Shown here one piece after another: positions 1 to 13,400 of a stretch of DNA of 64,000 bases. Below the pieces are notes generated by a model. The model had not been told where the DNA came from. It ran no database searches and saw only the letters and a program-made list of their open reading frames with translations. The stretch is from Tubulanus polymorphus. Taxonomy: Eukaryota; Nemertea; Palaeonemertea; Tubulaniformes; Tubulanidae. The stretch's first letter is position 1. The number at the start of each line of letters is the position of its first letter. The stretch is from assembly GCF_964204645.1 (NCBI RefSeq), contig NC_134028.1, positions 4,128,501-4,192,500 on the forward strand, read 5' to 3'. Both the position numbers and the translations under genes were made by a program.

Positions 1-167
1 AGAAACCTGACCAAAATCATAGATTAGATCTAGCCACGAACGTCGAAATCGAGCATCAGTATTTCTTATTGTAAATCATGGTTGAAGCTCAGCATACTAA
101 GTGCAAGTACATTTATATACAATCTTGGGGTACTATAAACCCCAAGATTCTACGCCCTGACACTTAC

Positions 168-2410
168 AGCAGACTGTCCTGCAACTTTTGGTGGTGCCGC
201 CACGTGGGCAAAATACTGAATTACTTTCTTGGTGTTTTCCGTTTTACCCGCACCAGACTCACCACTATAGTATTTAAAACATACAAAAACAATTCATATG
301 GTTACAATAGTAACGGACAATCATGGGATTTTTCAACTGGAAAATATGCAATCTTTATTCTATCGTTCGATAAACTAACGAGTACTTTCGTTCGGAATTT
401 CGTTAGGATTGGAGCCCATGATTGGTCGTTTTACCTAATCGTAATAAACATTTCAATAACAACAGAAAAAGAACGCAATCACAATCAAATACTGAAAGAA
501 TGATTTGCTTTCGAATGGTTAGTGAACGATCCAATATTTCAAAACAAGTCAAATGTGTACGTTACATTATATTTGATGAAAGTTGTTTGAATGAAATTTC
601 GAATATATTATTCTTAAATGAAATATTTGAAAAGATACTTACGTAATCAAAATAGATTGGTTTTCACGATCTGTAATGACAGAAATAGAGATATTGTTTT
701 TGAATTTCGCTAAATGTTCTTTTATTTGTTTTAGAATTTCATTTGCATTGTACGCAACCACTGTGAAATTGATACCAAGTTTCATATGAAGTTTTCAATT
801 CGGTTTGAAAAAACTCAAAATTGAATAATTGATCCATTAATTCAATGACACTAAGTGTCTCATTAAAAATCCAATTGATGTGAGAATAGTGTCGGGGTAC
901 TGGGCCCTGAGTCTCATTGACTTTGTATGTCATTGCAGGTTAAGAATAGGTTATTAATAAGTCAAGTGTAGGGTTATACATCGTGAAGAGAATGTATACG
1001 TTCATCTCGAGTAGAATGTAAACTTTCCTCATCCAGGGTTTAAAGGCTGCATGCAGTGGAGCGAGGGGATGAATGGTATGTTGAGCAGCTGTCTGTAACG
1101 CGGTGGTGTACCACAGCCACCATATATGGCAGTCTACAGCTACCAGCTTACTCATACCACTGAACACTTCTCGCTCTGCTGCAGCAGTGAGCTATTTATA
1201 TGTACGCCAATCAGAAGCAGTAATTTCAGCTAATCGGAGGTCTACGCGGTGATATTTTCATAAGATATATCATAATCTTGTGTCTATATATTTCCCTCGG
1301 TAAACACAGGAACAGCACTGATCTTTCTCTGACCTTGCGTGCGATGGTTTAATTCATAAAAAACATGTCATATCGGGACTTTTTAAAATCGTTTACCCCC
1401 ACAGTTGCGCACACGCATTTACTTATCTATTTCAATTATTACGTTAAAAATTAACGGCAAAATAAGGTTACCTATGGTGATTCAGATGAAATTTTTTCAT
1501 GATATATTTCATTGGAAATCGAAATTGTTTTTCTTATAACTTAGGTACATGCTATATTATATTTCTCATTTTTAGAAATGTTTTAGGATATCTTACAAAA
1601 TCTAAGGAAGATTCTTAATCACATTTTGCATTATTATCATTACATCTATGGATAAATTGAGGTTTTCTGAACGAAACAGATTCCTCAGCCTAGAGAAAGA
1701 GATAAAAACAATTCTTACCTTGCAACATGTCATTATAGGCGTTGTCAGCCACCGAGAAAATATGTGGGGGCATTTCATTCTTCCTCTTGCCTCTGTACTT
1801 GGAGATGACAGATTCCGTGTAGATGGGCAACCTCTTGTACGGGTTCACGGCGATACAGAACAGCCCAGAGTACGTCTATAAGGTATTAACGACGAAAAGG
1901 TCACCATCAATAAATTAAATCATCAGATAAAAAAAACGTTAGAAGCCTTGGCCTGCCCATACTTACGTAGATAAGCCTGCCACTGTAACGCGATCTCAAA
2001 TCGTACAAGACAGTAGCATCGTTCAAATAGGTCATGTTGGCCATATCATCAGTCTTCTCGAACTTAGGGGGGTTCATCTGTTCACACAGATCTTTCTTCA
2101 AAGTAACCATCTAGAAACGTTTGAAAAAAACACAAAGGATTATGCAACAACTCAAATTATATCTATAAGAAAAAACTAGGATAAACAGATGAATACTTAC
2201 ACCGCCATTCTCAGCGCGGACAGTCACTTCTTCACCCTTGATGCTGTCAACCTCTGCCTTGACGAATCCCTCTTTCTTGTCAGGAATCCAGCAGTTTTTC
2301 TTGGAGTCGAAAGCCTGTGATGTCAACTTCACCATCTCAGCCCGGTCAGGGGCCAAAAACAGGTAGTCCGAGTCATCGAACTGGATCCCTGGATAGCCAC
2401 GAGTACTCAT
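168..2410 (-). CDS. MHC: Muscle myosin heavy chain, N-terminal part (5' exons of a gene running off the left edge)
   Basis: Coding exons in transcript order are 2201-2410 (start codon 2408-2410), 1967-2110, 1719-1875, 643-670 and 168-264; the phases join without a stop. They encode about 212 residues: an N-terminal SH3-like region ([11 protein letters not shown]), the start of the motor domain ([37 protein letters not shown]) and the P-loop [15 protein letters not shown], which binds ATP. This is the class II sarcomeric motor that forms thick filaments and pulls on actin. Wording and exon pattern match bilaterian muscle myosins, the 28-base fourth exon being typical. The next exon (loop 1 onward) must lie beyond position 1. 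The start codon follows a short leader and is the first ATG of the open frame. Family identity is essentially certain; which muscle isoform is not. Confidence 0.96.
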
Positions 2411-3552
2411 TTTTGCTTTAGGTTATACCGTAGTCAAAAATCGAAAACGCAAGAAGAAAGAATCTGGAAGCTGCACTAACAGTTTCGCAAGAGAACAGCG
2501 CTTGGAAAGTTCCTCGTCTGAAAATATATCAATAGAAATATCGTCCATTATCGATACATATATCGAAAAAAGACAAGATAAATTATAGTTGCATTCGAAT
2601 TCGAATGACTTCTATCAGTGCCTGCATTGTATTCAATATTCAATCAACCATGATACTTTCAATAGTTCATATGATAAAAGATGATATATAATTCCTATAG
2701 TTGAAGTAATACTTATTCTAAGTTCATTGTTTTTATGCTAAACCGCTTGTAAATTGGGGATAAATCAAACAAAATAGTTTGCCCCATAGATGACGGCAAA
2801 TATACGTAGCCCTTCGACAAACACTGACCACTAGATTATTTGCGAATAAATATAGATAGGCCTCAATGAATGAAACAAAGACTGTTTGCTTTAGAGCTTT
2901 ACCTAGGAAAACATATTTGAATATTGTATCTAACAGCTAACTACCTTTGTTTCAAATAATTTGCTTTCCTAGACCACGAGTAAGTAAAATTAGCGCGTTC
3001 AGCATCGCATTAGACAACGCGTGATAAACCTGATTCGATGCGTAAGAAATTGATAATCATTTTAACAGTTTTATGAATAAATCCGTTAAAGGATTTTATA
3101 TGGTCTTCTTCAGTGTTAGAATATTGCTGGTATGATAAATAAGCTAACATCAAGTATCGTACTCAAAATTATGAAAGCATATATCATTTTCAAAGACGCA
3201 TGATATAACAATTAAACTTTCTAATGTTAAAACATAATTAAGATAATTGAAGATGAGTTAAATAACGAATATAAGCATGCTTTATGTTACCACAGCATCT
3301 ATTCAATAGACGGCGACCACGCCCATTTGATATGGTAATCCAGTTTATACGTTTCAACTAATTTCCGAATTCTGCGGATAATGAATTCTCAAATGTAATC
3401 AAGAATGAATTCTAATACTAGAATTAAAATCCAATTGCCTAGATTTATAAATCCCGAAACATGAGTCCTTACCGGTGTGCGGATATTAATTTATCTAACA
3501 CACTGATGGAAAAACTGTGTAACACTTACTTACGTCCCGAAGGCTGCTCTGA
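2411..3552 (-). promoter_or_regulatory. Myosin 5' leader: non-coding first exon, leader intron and acceptor
   Basis: A non-coding first exon is inferred at about 3534-3552, ending in a strong donor (GGGAC then GTAAGTAAGT, read on the minus strand). The leader resumes at 2517, after a good acceptor (ATATTTTCAG at 2518-2527), and runs 107 bases to the start codon at 2410. The intron of about 1 kb (2518-3533) holds no recognisable gene. Muscle myosin genes commonly have such a split leader. The exon is predicted from TATA box and splice signals only. Confidence 0.6.
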
Positions 3553-3575
3553 CCAGATCTTGTTTCCACCACACC

Positions 3576-3583
3576 AATTTATA
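3576..3583 (-). promoter_or_regulatory. TATA box of the myosin gene
   Basis: TATAAATT on the minus strand lies about 30 bases before the inferred transcription start near 3550 and just upstream of the predicted leader exon. An inverted CCAAT motif (GGCCAATC on the minus strand, about 3623-3630) sits some 45 bases further upstream. Confidence 0.65.
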
Positions 3584-3726
3584 CCACAGCCATAGACGTG
3601 GTATGAATGTAACGTCGTCTCCGATTGGCCAAAAGTTTGAGAAAGTTGCTCAACGATCGAATGGCGTTTAGCGTTAGAAGTGGTAAGTATGTGAAGCATG
3701 CTGAAGCTACAACTCGCACATGTGCA

Positions 3727-3736
3727 CTATTTATAG
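3727..3736. promoter_or_regulatory. Perfect MEF2-type site upstream of the myosin promoter
   Basis: CTATTTATAG matches the MEF2 consensus YTAWWWWTAR exactly and lies about 150 bases upstream of the myosin TATA box. An E-box (CATCTG, 3759-3764) is close by. MEF2 plus E-box is the usual muscle enhancer grammar. The same bases also read as TATAAATA on the minus strand, so a second TATA-like role is possible. Confidence 0.55.
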
Positions 3737-3783
3737 CCAAGTAAAGAACTATGGCTATCATCTGTACGTACATGTAAAATGAA

Positions 3784-4453
3784 TTATATATGAGCTACTA
3801 TAAATACTATCGGCATCTTTTCTTCACCACCAACACCCTGGCTTAGATCCTTCGGCTTATGGTGGACACCACTCTGCACGCATGGCAATGAGTGGATAAT
3901 CCGGCACAGGATTCACCATTTTATGTTCCAATTTCTATTCAAGTTTTATAATTCATAAACCTACATAGAGGAGGCAATCTTTAATTGAATCTAAGGAAAC
4001 CATTAGACGAAATATCTCGAAATGAAAACGAGAATCTACCACATCCTATCTGTCAAATTTTTGATTAGTCAAAAAATTCACCGAGTCGACGAAAAGAAAT
4101 TCTATGGAAAATACCGTGCCTTCGGTTTTTCTATAGTGTGAATCAAAACCTGACCGAGTCGCGATTACGCAACCGTCAGTGTGCCGCGCCGGGGATCGAT
4201 TCCAAAAGCAAGTTGACGAGGAAGCAACGAATTGCATCTAGTCTCATCTGTGGGGGAATCCCGCCCGGAAGCGATGATGGCCGCGTGGAAGGAGTTCACT
4301 TTCAATCGGTGTGCATCGATGCGTGTGAGGCTGACACGTGCTATCTGTTTCAGCTATTGATTATCAAACTGAAATTACTGCAGCCTAAAAACTGAAGTTT
4401 GGTGGTTATGTGACTGCTCTGACCGAAAAGTGGCTTTCCTCAACATAAAAAAG
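3784..4453. other. Myosin-MEI1 intergenic spacer with a tRNA-like fragment
   Basis: Between the two divergent genes there is a plus-strand TATAAATA (about 3799-3806) with no clear gene just downstream, and a GC-richer patch at 4137-4330. Within the patch, 4141-4215 carries Pol III box-like words (TGACCGAGTCG, then GGATCGATTCC about 50 bases on), suggesting a decayed tRNA-derived SINE head. I see no convincing coding exon. The MEI1 promoter must lie here but has no obvious TATA box near 4400. Confidence 0.35.
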
Positions 4454-7400
4454 ATGGAAATAGATTTACTGCCTATTCAGAATTCGCACGTGAACCACGA
4501 CCCAAAATGGTTACTCCCCGGATCACAGCCGCAATTTTTATTTTGTTTACCCTGCCTTCTGGAAATGCTGGAAAATGAAGAGATCTCGTGTAACAAGAAA
4601 AATTTCATTCTGACAGAAATTTCATCGGGGATGAATCGAAATTCGAGTTTTATTCGTTTATTGTCGGAGAATCTTCATATAGCTGCTCATATGATCAAAA
4701 TATTTGCAGGTAAAAAAAGCCCTGGGCATTGACAACATCAAATTGAAAGTAGATTCCATATCAAGAAATTATTATCATGTTTGAGAAAAAAGGCTACTAT
4801 CCTAGGCCTACACTGTCAAGAAACTATTCGACAATTTAATGCAATGTTTTGGCACGTCATCGGCCTACGATATTGGATGCTATTTAATGAATTGGATGAA
4901 TAGCTTTGTAACATTTCAGAGAAGTTCTGTAAAAAAATTAGGCTTACAAAAATGATCGATAGGGCAGGCCTTATTCGCTTAAATTGTACCGCATATGAAG
5001 ATATGAAGAGCAGGGCGAAATAACCTACCTCGATAAATGCAGTATTTTTCTAACTTTTAAAACTATCATGCAGGGTTTATGTATGCCAAAGCTGAAAATA
5101 TTGTCTCAACTGCTGTCGATGGTAAGTCATATTCTCTTATACAAGAAAAATTAACTTTTTATCGACCCGAAGTTAAGATTAAGGTCTATGCACTGTCTGC
5201 CGCCTGAGGAGCTCCGCTTTCCTCGTACGATTTTCCTGTTCAAGTATCTTGTCAGTTATTTTAGTCTGTGAATAGACTCGGTATGCTTCTTACCTCGGTT
5301 CGCGCGCAAACAACTGGATTCAGCTCTTACCTAAACGCTTCATGCCTCATATTTCCAAGCAGCTTAATACATGAAACCATACCGGTCCTTCTCACGCCCC
5401 CCCCCCCCTGAAAATCAAACTGAAGATCGTGCAATTCATTTTATTATTACGCCTATTAGGGTAAATTACTTTTTGCTTGCCGTCATCAAAGTCACTGGTA
5501 AAACCAATGTCATCCGTATACCTTTCCGTGGCCGATATCATATCATATACTGGTCTATTCATCACCTATTTTATTTTCAACTTCAGTTACATAGGCATAA
5601 CTACAATGATAGATAAATGGATGAATAAATTGATTACTAAGTGGGCTCAATTTACCATAGTTTTATTTATAACTGAAATAGGATAAGAGGGACCAGGGGC
5701 GTAGCCAGTTTGCAGCACTGTTAGACCCTGGCCTTCCTACAGCTTGTAAGAAGCTGGTTTCTTAACCCCTATTTAGTCGCTGAATCAATCATCGTAACGT
5801 TACTAATGAATGTTGTCGAAATATACCATTATAGACATCATCATCCTGACTTCACATTTGCAAAATTTAGAACTTGTAAAACAGTTCGTCATGCTGGTCA
5901 GCAAAAAGGTAAAACTAAAAGAGTTTTTCAGCAAGATTTCAATAAGAAAATGAAGTTTTGCAATCAAAGTTTATAGTTTGTTCCATGAAGGCACCGCTGT
6001 GCAGGTATTCGCTGGCAGGTAATACTGAATGTTTGTGTAACACTCGCTATAGGTGATTGAAGAATGTCAGTACGCAGAGCATAGAGCCATGTTTCATCTG
6101 TTCGGGCGTATACTGGTGAATTATCATCCACACCTTGCAGGATTCATACTGCAACAACTTGGTACGTTAAAAACTAAAACAAAAACCAACCCCACACCTG
6201 AAAAAACATCACGATCAATTCCTACGTCTGGCGGCTCCATTTTGTTCTTCATTTTTTGGTTTGAGAAACCGGCCGTCGTTTACAAATAAAACGAAGTTAA
6301 CTTGTTTTATGCGTGTAAAGTGTCATCAGAAGAATCCCTGTCATCGCGATCATAACTTTGAATCCTTTTCGTAATTTTCCATCAAAATCTATCCTTATGA
6401 AAGAAAGCTCGTCATTTTGATAAGGATACAATCATATATATTTTCTGAAAGAAAATCATGAAGAATTCGTCAAACCTAATTAATTGTTATATGAAATAAA
6501 CCTTGTATGGAAAGTGTACGCTGCTTAGGTGTGTAGGAAATGAGAAGTGATGATATAATATTACGTATAGTTATATTTGTGGTGTCTACCTTTAAGAAGT
6601 AGTGAGCTTTATCATCGGCTGTGGTTATGATTTCTACTATAAACTACAGGAACAAAGCGCTTCTCTTCATCGATGTATAGAAATTCTGTTTATAACAATT
6701 AGGCGTTTTCTTTACTCGTTTCGCTTCGCATCCTTCATTGGCGGGAAAGAGGTGGAAACTATGCCAAGGTCTTTGAAGCTCACCGCCGTCATTTCTCTAT
6801 CCTGGCAGAGATCGAACATTTTAACTAAAGGAAGATAGATTTTAAGTGTGGGATCTAAGGGCGAATGAGCCATATAACATCAACTTAAGAAATCCATTCA
6901 CATCGAAAACAAAACTCAGACAAAACAATTTTTATTGGTCTGAATTACGTCTAAAAATATTTATACAGACATAACATTTATAACGACAGCGTGCACCTAT
7001 ATACATGATACATTTACAGTGCTGAGAAATTTACTTGCACCGTTTTCCAACCGAGCAACAGAATGAACGCTTTAATCTGAAGACAGGTGTATAGCTTTAA
7101 ACCACTATTACCTGATACCTCATCGGGTTTTAACCCTTGAAACTTCAGGAACGGAAAGAGGCTGGTTCGGTTTGAATATACATGTTAAAACAGATGGTTT
7201 TTATCAATTCGTTGAAGTTTGTTCACTTGCAATCAAAAAACCAGCAACCAAGAACAATTTTCCGAACAAAAAACAGTTGCAGCTGTGATGTTTCACACCG
7301 ATATAGCTTTGTATTCAAACAATGATTTTATTTATGGAATCACTAATCGCTATTTTCTTTCTTATATAACACGTTTATAAAGTGTATTTTGCAATTGCAG

Positions 7401-10400
7401 GTGAATTTGTTGATTACCTCAGCGTCGGATTAGACAGTTCAGATGAAAGCTTGCAGTCAACTTTGATATTCATTTTCCTACAGTTATACAATGACAGCCC
7501 GATGATCAGCCCTAAAATACACCACAATATCGCGGCACATTTAATACACTTCATAACTAAAACAAAATCCAGGGAACTTATGGTTAATTCTCTAGGTAGG
7601 TGCTTTCCTTTCGTAATATTACAAATAGTACATTAGGCTGAAATAACTTAAATTAAAACTACAGTGTAGTTTTCTGCAAAAATTCCGGGGAAATACTTTG
7701 AACGCAGAATCTTTTTAAATGAAACAAATCAGCTCATATGATCGTTACGCATATTCGAAAAGGTGACCAAGTAGATGATCTCCTGGTAAGCACGCTTGCT
7801 CTCCGCGTACGAGACTCTGATTTGATCCCCGAGTATAATGTTGTCTTAATATTTCATACTTATATTTTCGATTTCTAACTTAAATTTGAGACGCGTGGAA
7901 ATTACTAAGATGTAAGATGTGGTTATAACTGCCGGCATCTCGTGTATCTCGTTCAACCTTGGATAAATAATTTCTCGCCGTAACAGACTCTCGATATAAA
8001 TAGATGTGCATAAATACACCGGAAAACTTGTTCTCTCCTCTTTCCCCCTTATTTCTTGTTCCCGTATAGTCTCAATAGGTTCACAGCCTGTAGCGTAAAA
8101 TAGCCAGTTACAATTTGCCGGGTTGTATCTAGGACAAAATGGGCTTATCACGACTTAGTGAAATTTATGAAATCTGAAAATTTGATAAATGGTCAGAAAT
8201 GAATCGATTTGTTGTTTGAAAAATCCTCCTCGCTGTTTGTTCTATTTTTAGGCTTGCTGAAGAAATTTCTTTTGAATTCAAATTTAACAGCTATTCTCAT
8301 GTCGACGCGTAGTGGTGCCGATAAGTTAACTTTACCGACGGCTCTGAAGAGAGCGCTGATTGGCTGCGGAGCTGGTGATTTCGTCAAGGTCACCGTAGTT
8401 CAATGTATCGTGCAGTTACTAGGAATCGATGAATCTCTGAAGTATACCGATCAACTTCTTGACGCGGATTTGGCTGAATTCCTTTACGAAGCCTTCGCAA
8501 CAAACAACGATAGTCTTCTCGGGTACAAAACCAGCCCGAATACGTCATACCTCTCTAAAACGAGCAATTATCTCAGTTATCACAACGAGATGATTGCTCG
8601 TAGAGCCTTCCCAGTTGGGCGTCTGGTCTGCATTTCTAGATACCAGTTCAGATACCTTACCCACGTTCAGTTAATTCCACCAGCGAGGATACCCCAACAT
8701 TTAGAATTGAAGTTTGATGTCGATGCTTTCAGATTGATATTTCATTCGCTGAATATGATGACCGCCAGTCGCAAGTTTTTCACGAAATGTCATTGCGTTT
8801 ACGGTAACTAAAAAACCCGTGTTTTCCTGAAAACCAACATGTAGCCGCAACCCACCAGAGCCATCTCAGTAGAAGAGATCGCAGGGTTTCAGCTTGCAGT
8901 CTGAGCCATCTATCTACAAATACTGTTGGTTGAATATCTATTTTTGGTTGTTTTTTTTCAGGTATGGAACCGATGCTACTCGGAATTGAACAAGCATTCA
9001 AACACAAAAACCGCGAGGCAATCATTGCCGGTTTGATGTTGTTTGACACTATTTTACTCGAGTACGAATCTTCTTGTAATTATTCTGAATAATGTATTTG
9101 AATTATACGGTATAGTAGTGTTTTATTTAATAGAATATGAATCGATGAAGATTTGATGATTTCTCTTTTTAGACACAACGAAGGCATACGGTTATTCAGT
9201 AATCTACAGTTGCTGAAGCGATCTCTGCAATCACTGATACAAGGAGTGAAATACGGTGTTAATGACGTCAGTAACATCTCGTGTCACGCTCTAGCCCGAA
9301 TTCTCGTGTGAGTACGCGCGAGCGCGCGAACCAAGGTTCCACTCTGAATTTCGAAATTTCTGTAATCTGTGACTGGAGACTCTATGTTATCTAATATACA
9401 GTCAAAACCTCGGATAACTATTCACTCTATAAAATGATGAATTGCACTTGGAAATACAAATTGGGACTCAAAAATACTGAGGAGCTGGCGATAACGACTT
9501 GGCCGAATTTTGCTTCGTATATCCATAGAACTCAAATCAACTATCCGTCATCTTCACTGCAGGGTCCATCACATGCCAGGGATAGTTCCATTGAGGGATG
9601 TTACCACGTGTATACAGGAAGTGTGCTGTTTATCGTCACAGTTCAGTCAGCCAATCAAACCTCGAGCTGCTGGAAACACTCGAGCGGCTGATCTCGAGCG
9701 ATACTGTTCAAATCTATTCACAGTGTTGAACAGCGCTTTCAAGTTTGTCTTTTTTCATGAAATCTGAATGTTTTTACATTTAATTTAAGCAGTTTCTAAT
9801 AAAAGGAAGGTATATCCATATTTAAAAACAGGTTAGTGCTTGAAAAACCGACTCCTTGTGAAGAAACTGCTTTTATAGCGCCGTCTAATGTTGAAAATGT
9901 GGAAAACTCGATGATTCTGGTGGATTTCTTTGAATTTCTCAAGAGCACAATGAATGATACTGTTATCCCACTTTACACGGTAAGCTTACGTTGGATCATT
10001 GCAAAGAACTCGCGGGAAGCTGTAATAAATTTGAGTGGATTTCTATTTTTTGTTTAGTTGCACTGGGAAGTGCTAAATGATGAGGCTAACATGCATCAAT
10101 TCGTGAATTTGCTATCGCAAGTATATAGATTCCCGTCGGCTGTCCTACAACACTGGAGTATACAACTAGCTTCGGGACACTTCATCAGCTTTCTGTTAGA
10201 TTTGAAGCAGAAATACCGGTCAGTGACGTTATAGGCCATGTATATACAAATATACATACCTACAGTACGCAGATAGGACCTGAGGTCAAAGAGACATTTT
10301 TGACTATTTTTCGCAGGTCTGTGACGAGTTGTTCGAGTATAGATGAGCTGTTGTATTTGATAGGACAGGACCTGTTCATACTTCATCACCAGTCGTCTGA

Positions 10401-13400
10401 CTGGACTTCGTTCGGTCACTTATTCACATCAGGTCTTACTAATCTAGCAGGTAGTGATAGTTCATATTGGCTCAAAATAAACATACTCTTCCTTAATTCC
10501 TTAAACGATGTTCACACTCTTTCAGGTTCCACGTTTAATCCCGTTGATTATTTGAATCGAGATGGTTGTGTCGATGCTGTTTCTGCCGCTGTTTATCTGT
10601 TGTATTTATCCTTGTATTACCAACAGAACGAGTAGGTTTTACATTTGATTGTCTTTCCTTATATTTACTCGAACAATTTATCCGTCGTTTAGGAAATGAT
10701 CTCGCCACGTCATTTCCCAACCTACTTTGTGGGTCGGTTTATTTTGTAGCTGCAAGTTGCCATTGCTAATAAAGATCGTTCACCTACTGTGTCAGTTTTC
10801 TGACTTGTCTTCCTTACCTGCGCCTAACCTTCTTCACGTAACATTCATCCTATCTGTTAAGTGTTTTTCTCAATGTTTTTAATGTTGTGCCTCGTTTTCT
10901 GGATGAATTGATTTAGAAACATGGTCGTTCTTAACTTCAGTTATTCGACGTGGAGAAGTGTGATGATGAAGTACTGAGAGGATACGGTCAAGGTTCATAT
11001 CAAATGGCGCTCGTTTTGTTCAGATTTTATTATCTAAAATGGCGAATTATCCAAGAATCTTCAACATAATCGAAATGCTCATATTTGCTATGGTCTATAT
11101 CGTTTAGCTTGCCAATCTCTTGCTAAAGCCATTGTCAACTCGCCGTGTTTAGAGAGTTGGAAAACCTTGAATTGTAAAGTACTTGAATGGTGTTTTTCGC
11201 CGCAGAAAATCTATGAAGTGCTCGGGGAAAAGTTAGTGAGTATAGAAAGTGCGGCTTGAGGGATTCTCGATTTTGAATTAAGAATCGCCCAATGAAAACT
11301 TACTGAATACGAGTTCTTCCTGTTGTAGTTGTGTGTTTGGATAGTAAATCGTTTACCATCGGAACCAGTAAAGGTTGTCATGAAACAGAACCCACTAATA
11401 ATTCAAACTCTCTTGGTAAGAAAAGTAGTCAGAAACACAAGAAATCTTCAAATGAATATACATGTACTTCAAAAATTTCCAAAATATTGAACTTCTTGTT
11501 TTCAGCACGTCGTATCCAGTAGTGACGAAGAACGTCTGGTAACTGGTGGCACCAATTTGATTTTTGATGTCTTAAATGAGGTGATTCTAAATTCGAAGAT
11601 ATCTCCCGTTAAGGAACTGCTGAATTTAATGTCAAATCATTTCAGGGGATTCCGCACAACCTTGCGCTGTCTGACGTTCAAGATTACGTTACTAGTATAC
11701 TTCAACGAATGTTCCTTAGACATGACTCGAATACAATTCCAGGTTAGACAACTTAACTGGATAACTATTTTTAAGTTAGAATTTTGAAAACATTGCATTC
11801 TTTGGTTAAATGTAATTTATCTGATTAAATCTAAATACTTAGAATGACTTCTTGTCCAGGCAGAAACATAACTTACATGGTGGAGATTCTAAATCTTGCC
11901 AAGCTGCGGCAAAATCAAGAACGAACCCAGTCAACGCAAGATCTGAAGCTGGTTCATCACGGTATGTGGTTCTGTCAGGTTATGTTGTTCTTCAAGAATT
12001 GTAGTAGTTTGAATATTTTTCCAGTTTTGAACATATTGAGCTCGACCGATGTATTGGGTAGTGAAGAATGCGCCCCCTATGTACAGTTACTCGTCATAAC
12101 AATGGTACAGTCCGTACTCGTTTCAGACCAACAAGGTAAGCGCAGTTCATGATTGTGAAGATACGTCACCTGTTGATAGAAATATCTCTGAGATTCATCT
12201 ATTTTATAGTAAGTTATTTAGTTGCTGGTAGAAGTAAAGCCTTGCAGAGAATAATTGGCTGGTTTTTCAACGGAAATGATTGTATGCGAATAATGTCGCA
12301 GCTTGTTTTGTGTTGTCTACTTGAATCAGATGTTAAGGTATCGACACTACCGTAGTTCTCTCAGAAATCATATCCAACTCTAAAAGGTATTCAACAAGAG
12401 ATGATACTAACATTGAAGGTTAAATCTTTAGGTTGAATCAGTGATTAAATGGCCGTTTGAAAGATTGGTCGAGGATCTACACTCGAAACATAGACCACTG
12501 CGGCTATGCGCATTACACCTAGCTGCACTGATCTTCCAGAACGACGGCTTTATCCGTCTACAATCGAAACCGAAAAATGGCGGCAGCAAAATCATCGACG
12601 ATCAGTTTTTAATGATCGGTACAAACGATGTTCGACGTCTCTACTTTCTGTTACAGCAAGCGTTTTTTCAGGTGAAAAAGACGCATCCGCAGAATTCCGT
12701 TGTCCTAGAGAGCATTCGAAAATGTCATTTTATTTGCCGTGTTTTGTAGGATGATGAATTATACGCTATTCTGTCATTACAATGTACGACGCATCTAAAA
12801 CATTATTTGTCTGAAAACGCACCGAAATTCGGTAAGTCAAACATTGGACAGACTTCGGTCGTCCCATTATTCACGTAAATATTGTATCCAATTGAAATGA
12901 TATTTTGTAATTTGCTTATTGTCAACTTTGAGGATATTTCTAGTTCTACGTAAGACTCAATTTCCTCGTGTCAATTAGGTTCACACATGATTTCGCAGCC
13001 TTGGAATGAATTCGTGTTTCAACACGCTACAACAACCGATCCTACTTTACCAAACCTCTTACTGATAGCCCTGGTAAGTTTAAACCAGTGCGCTACCTGG
13101 CGCACAAAATCGCTGAGTCTTTCGTCAGATTTTTTACGTTTCTTTCTGTATATCTAGTTATACGACGGGCAGCCTTTATGTTCAGAATTCCTTTCAAAGT
13201 TGACAAACTGTTTGATGTCGTCCGAAGCAAATGAGTCTATGTCAGATGAACATATTGTAGGAATGTCAATTATAGCCGAAAAGGTATGAACTACAACACC
13301 AAGTGCGAAAGTGCGATAAAACTTGTACAGTTTATATCATATCAAAACCTTTTTTACTTCAAACCCAATAAATCTAAAGCCGCGGACACACTGGGCGATT

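Noticed and set aside
78-503. 141-codon plus-strand frame at the left edge
   Set aside because: Antisense shadow of the myosin P-loop exon and its flanking introns.
4141-4215. Possible tRNA gene
   Set aside because: Box-like words are present but no cloverleaf with paired acceptor stem could be drawn; treated as a decayed SINE head.
5690-5760. GGGGCGTAGCCAG word with a nearby hairpin, resembling a transposon terminus
   Set aside because: Only one end-like word, no inverted partner seen.
9399-9767. pogo-like left end (CAGTCAAAACCTCGGATAAC) and overlapping open frames in MEI1 intron 8
   Set aside because: No matching right terminus was found, so an element cannot be delimited; the frames are unlike MEI1.
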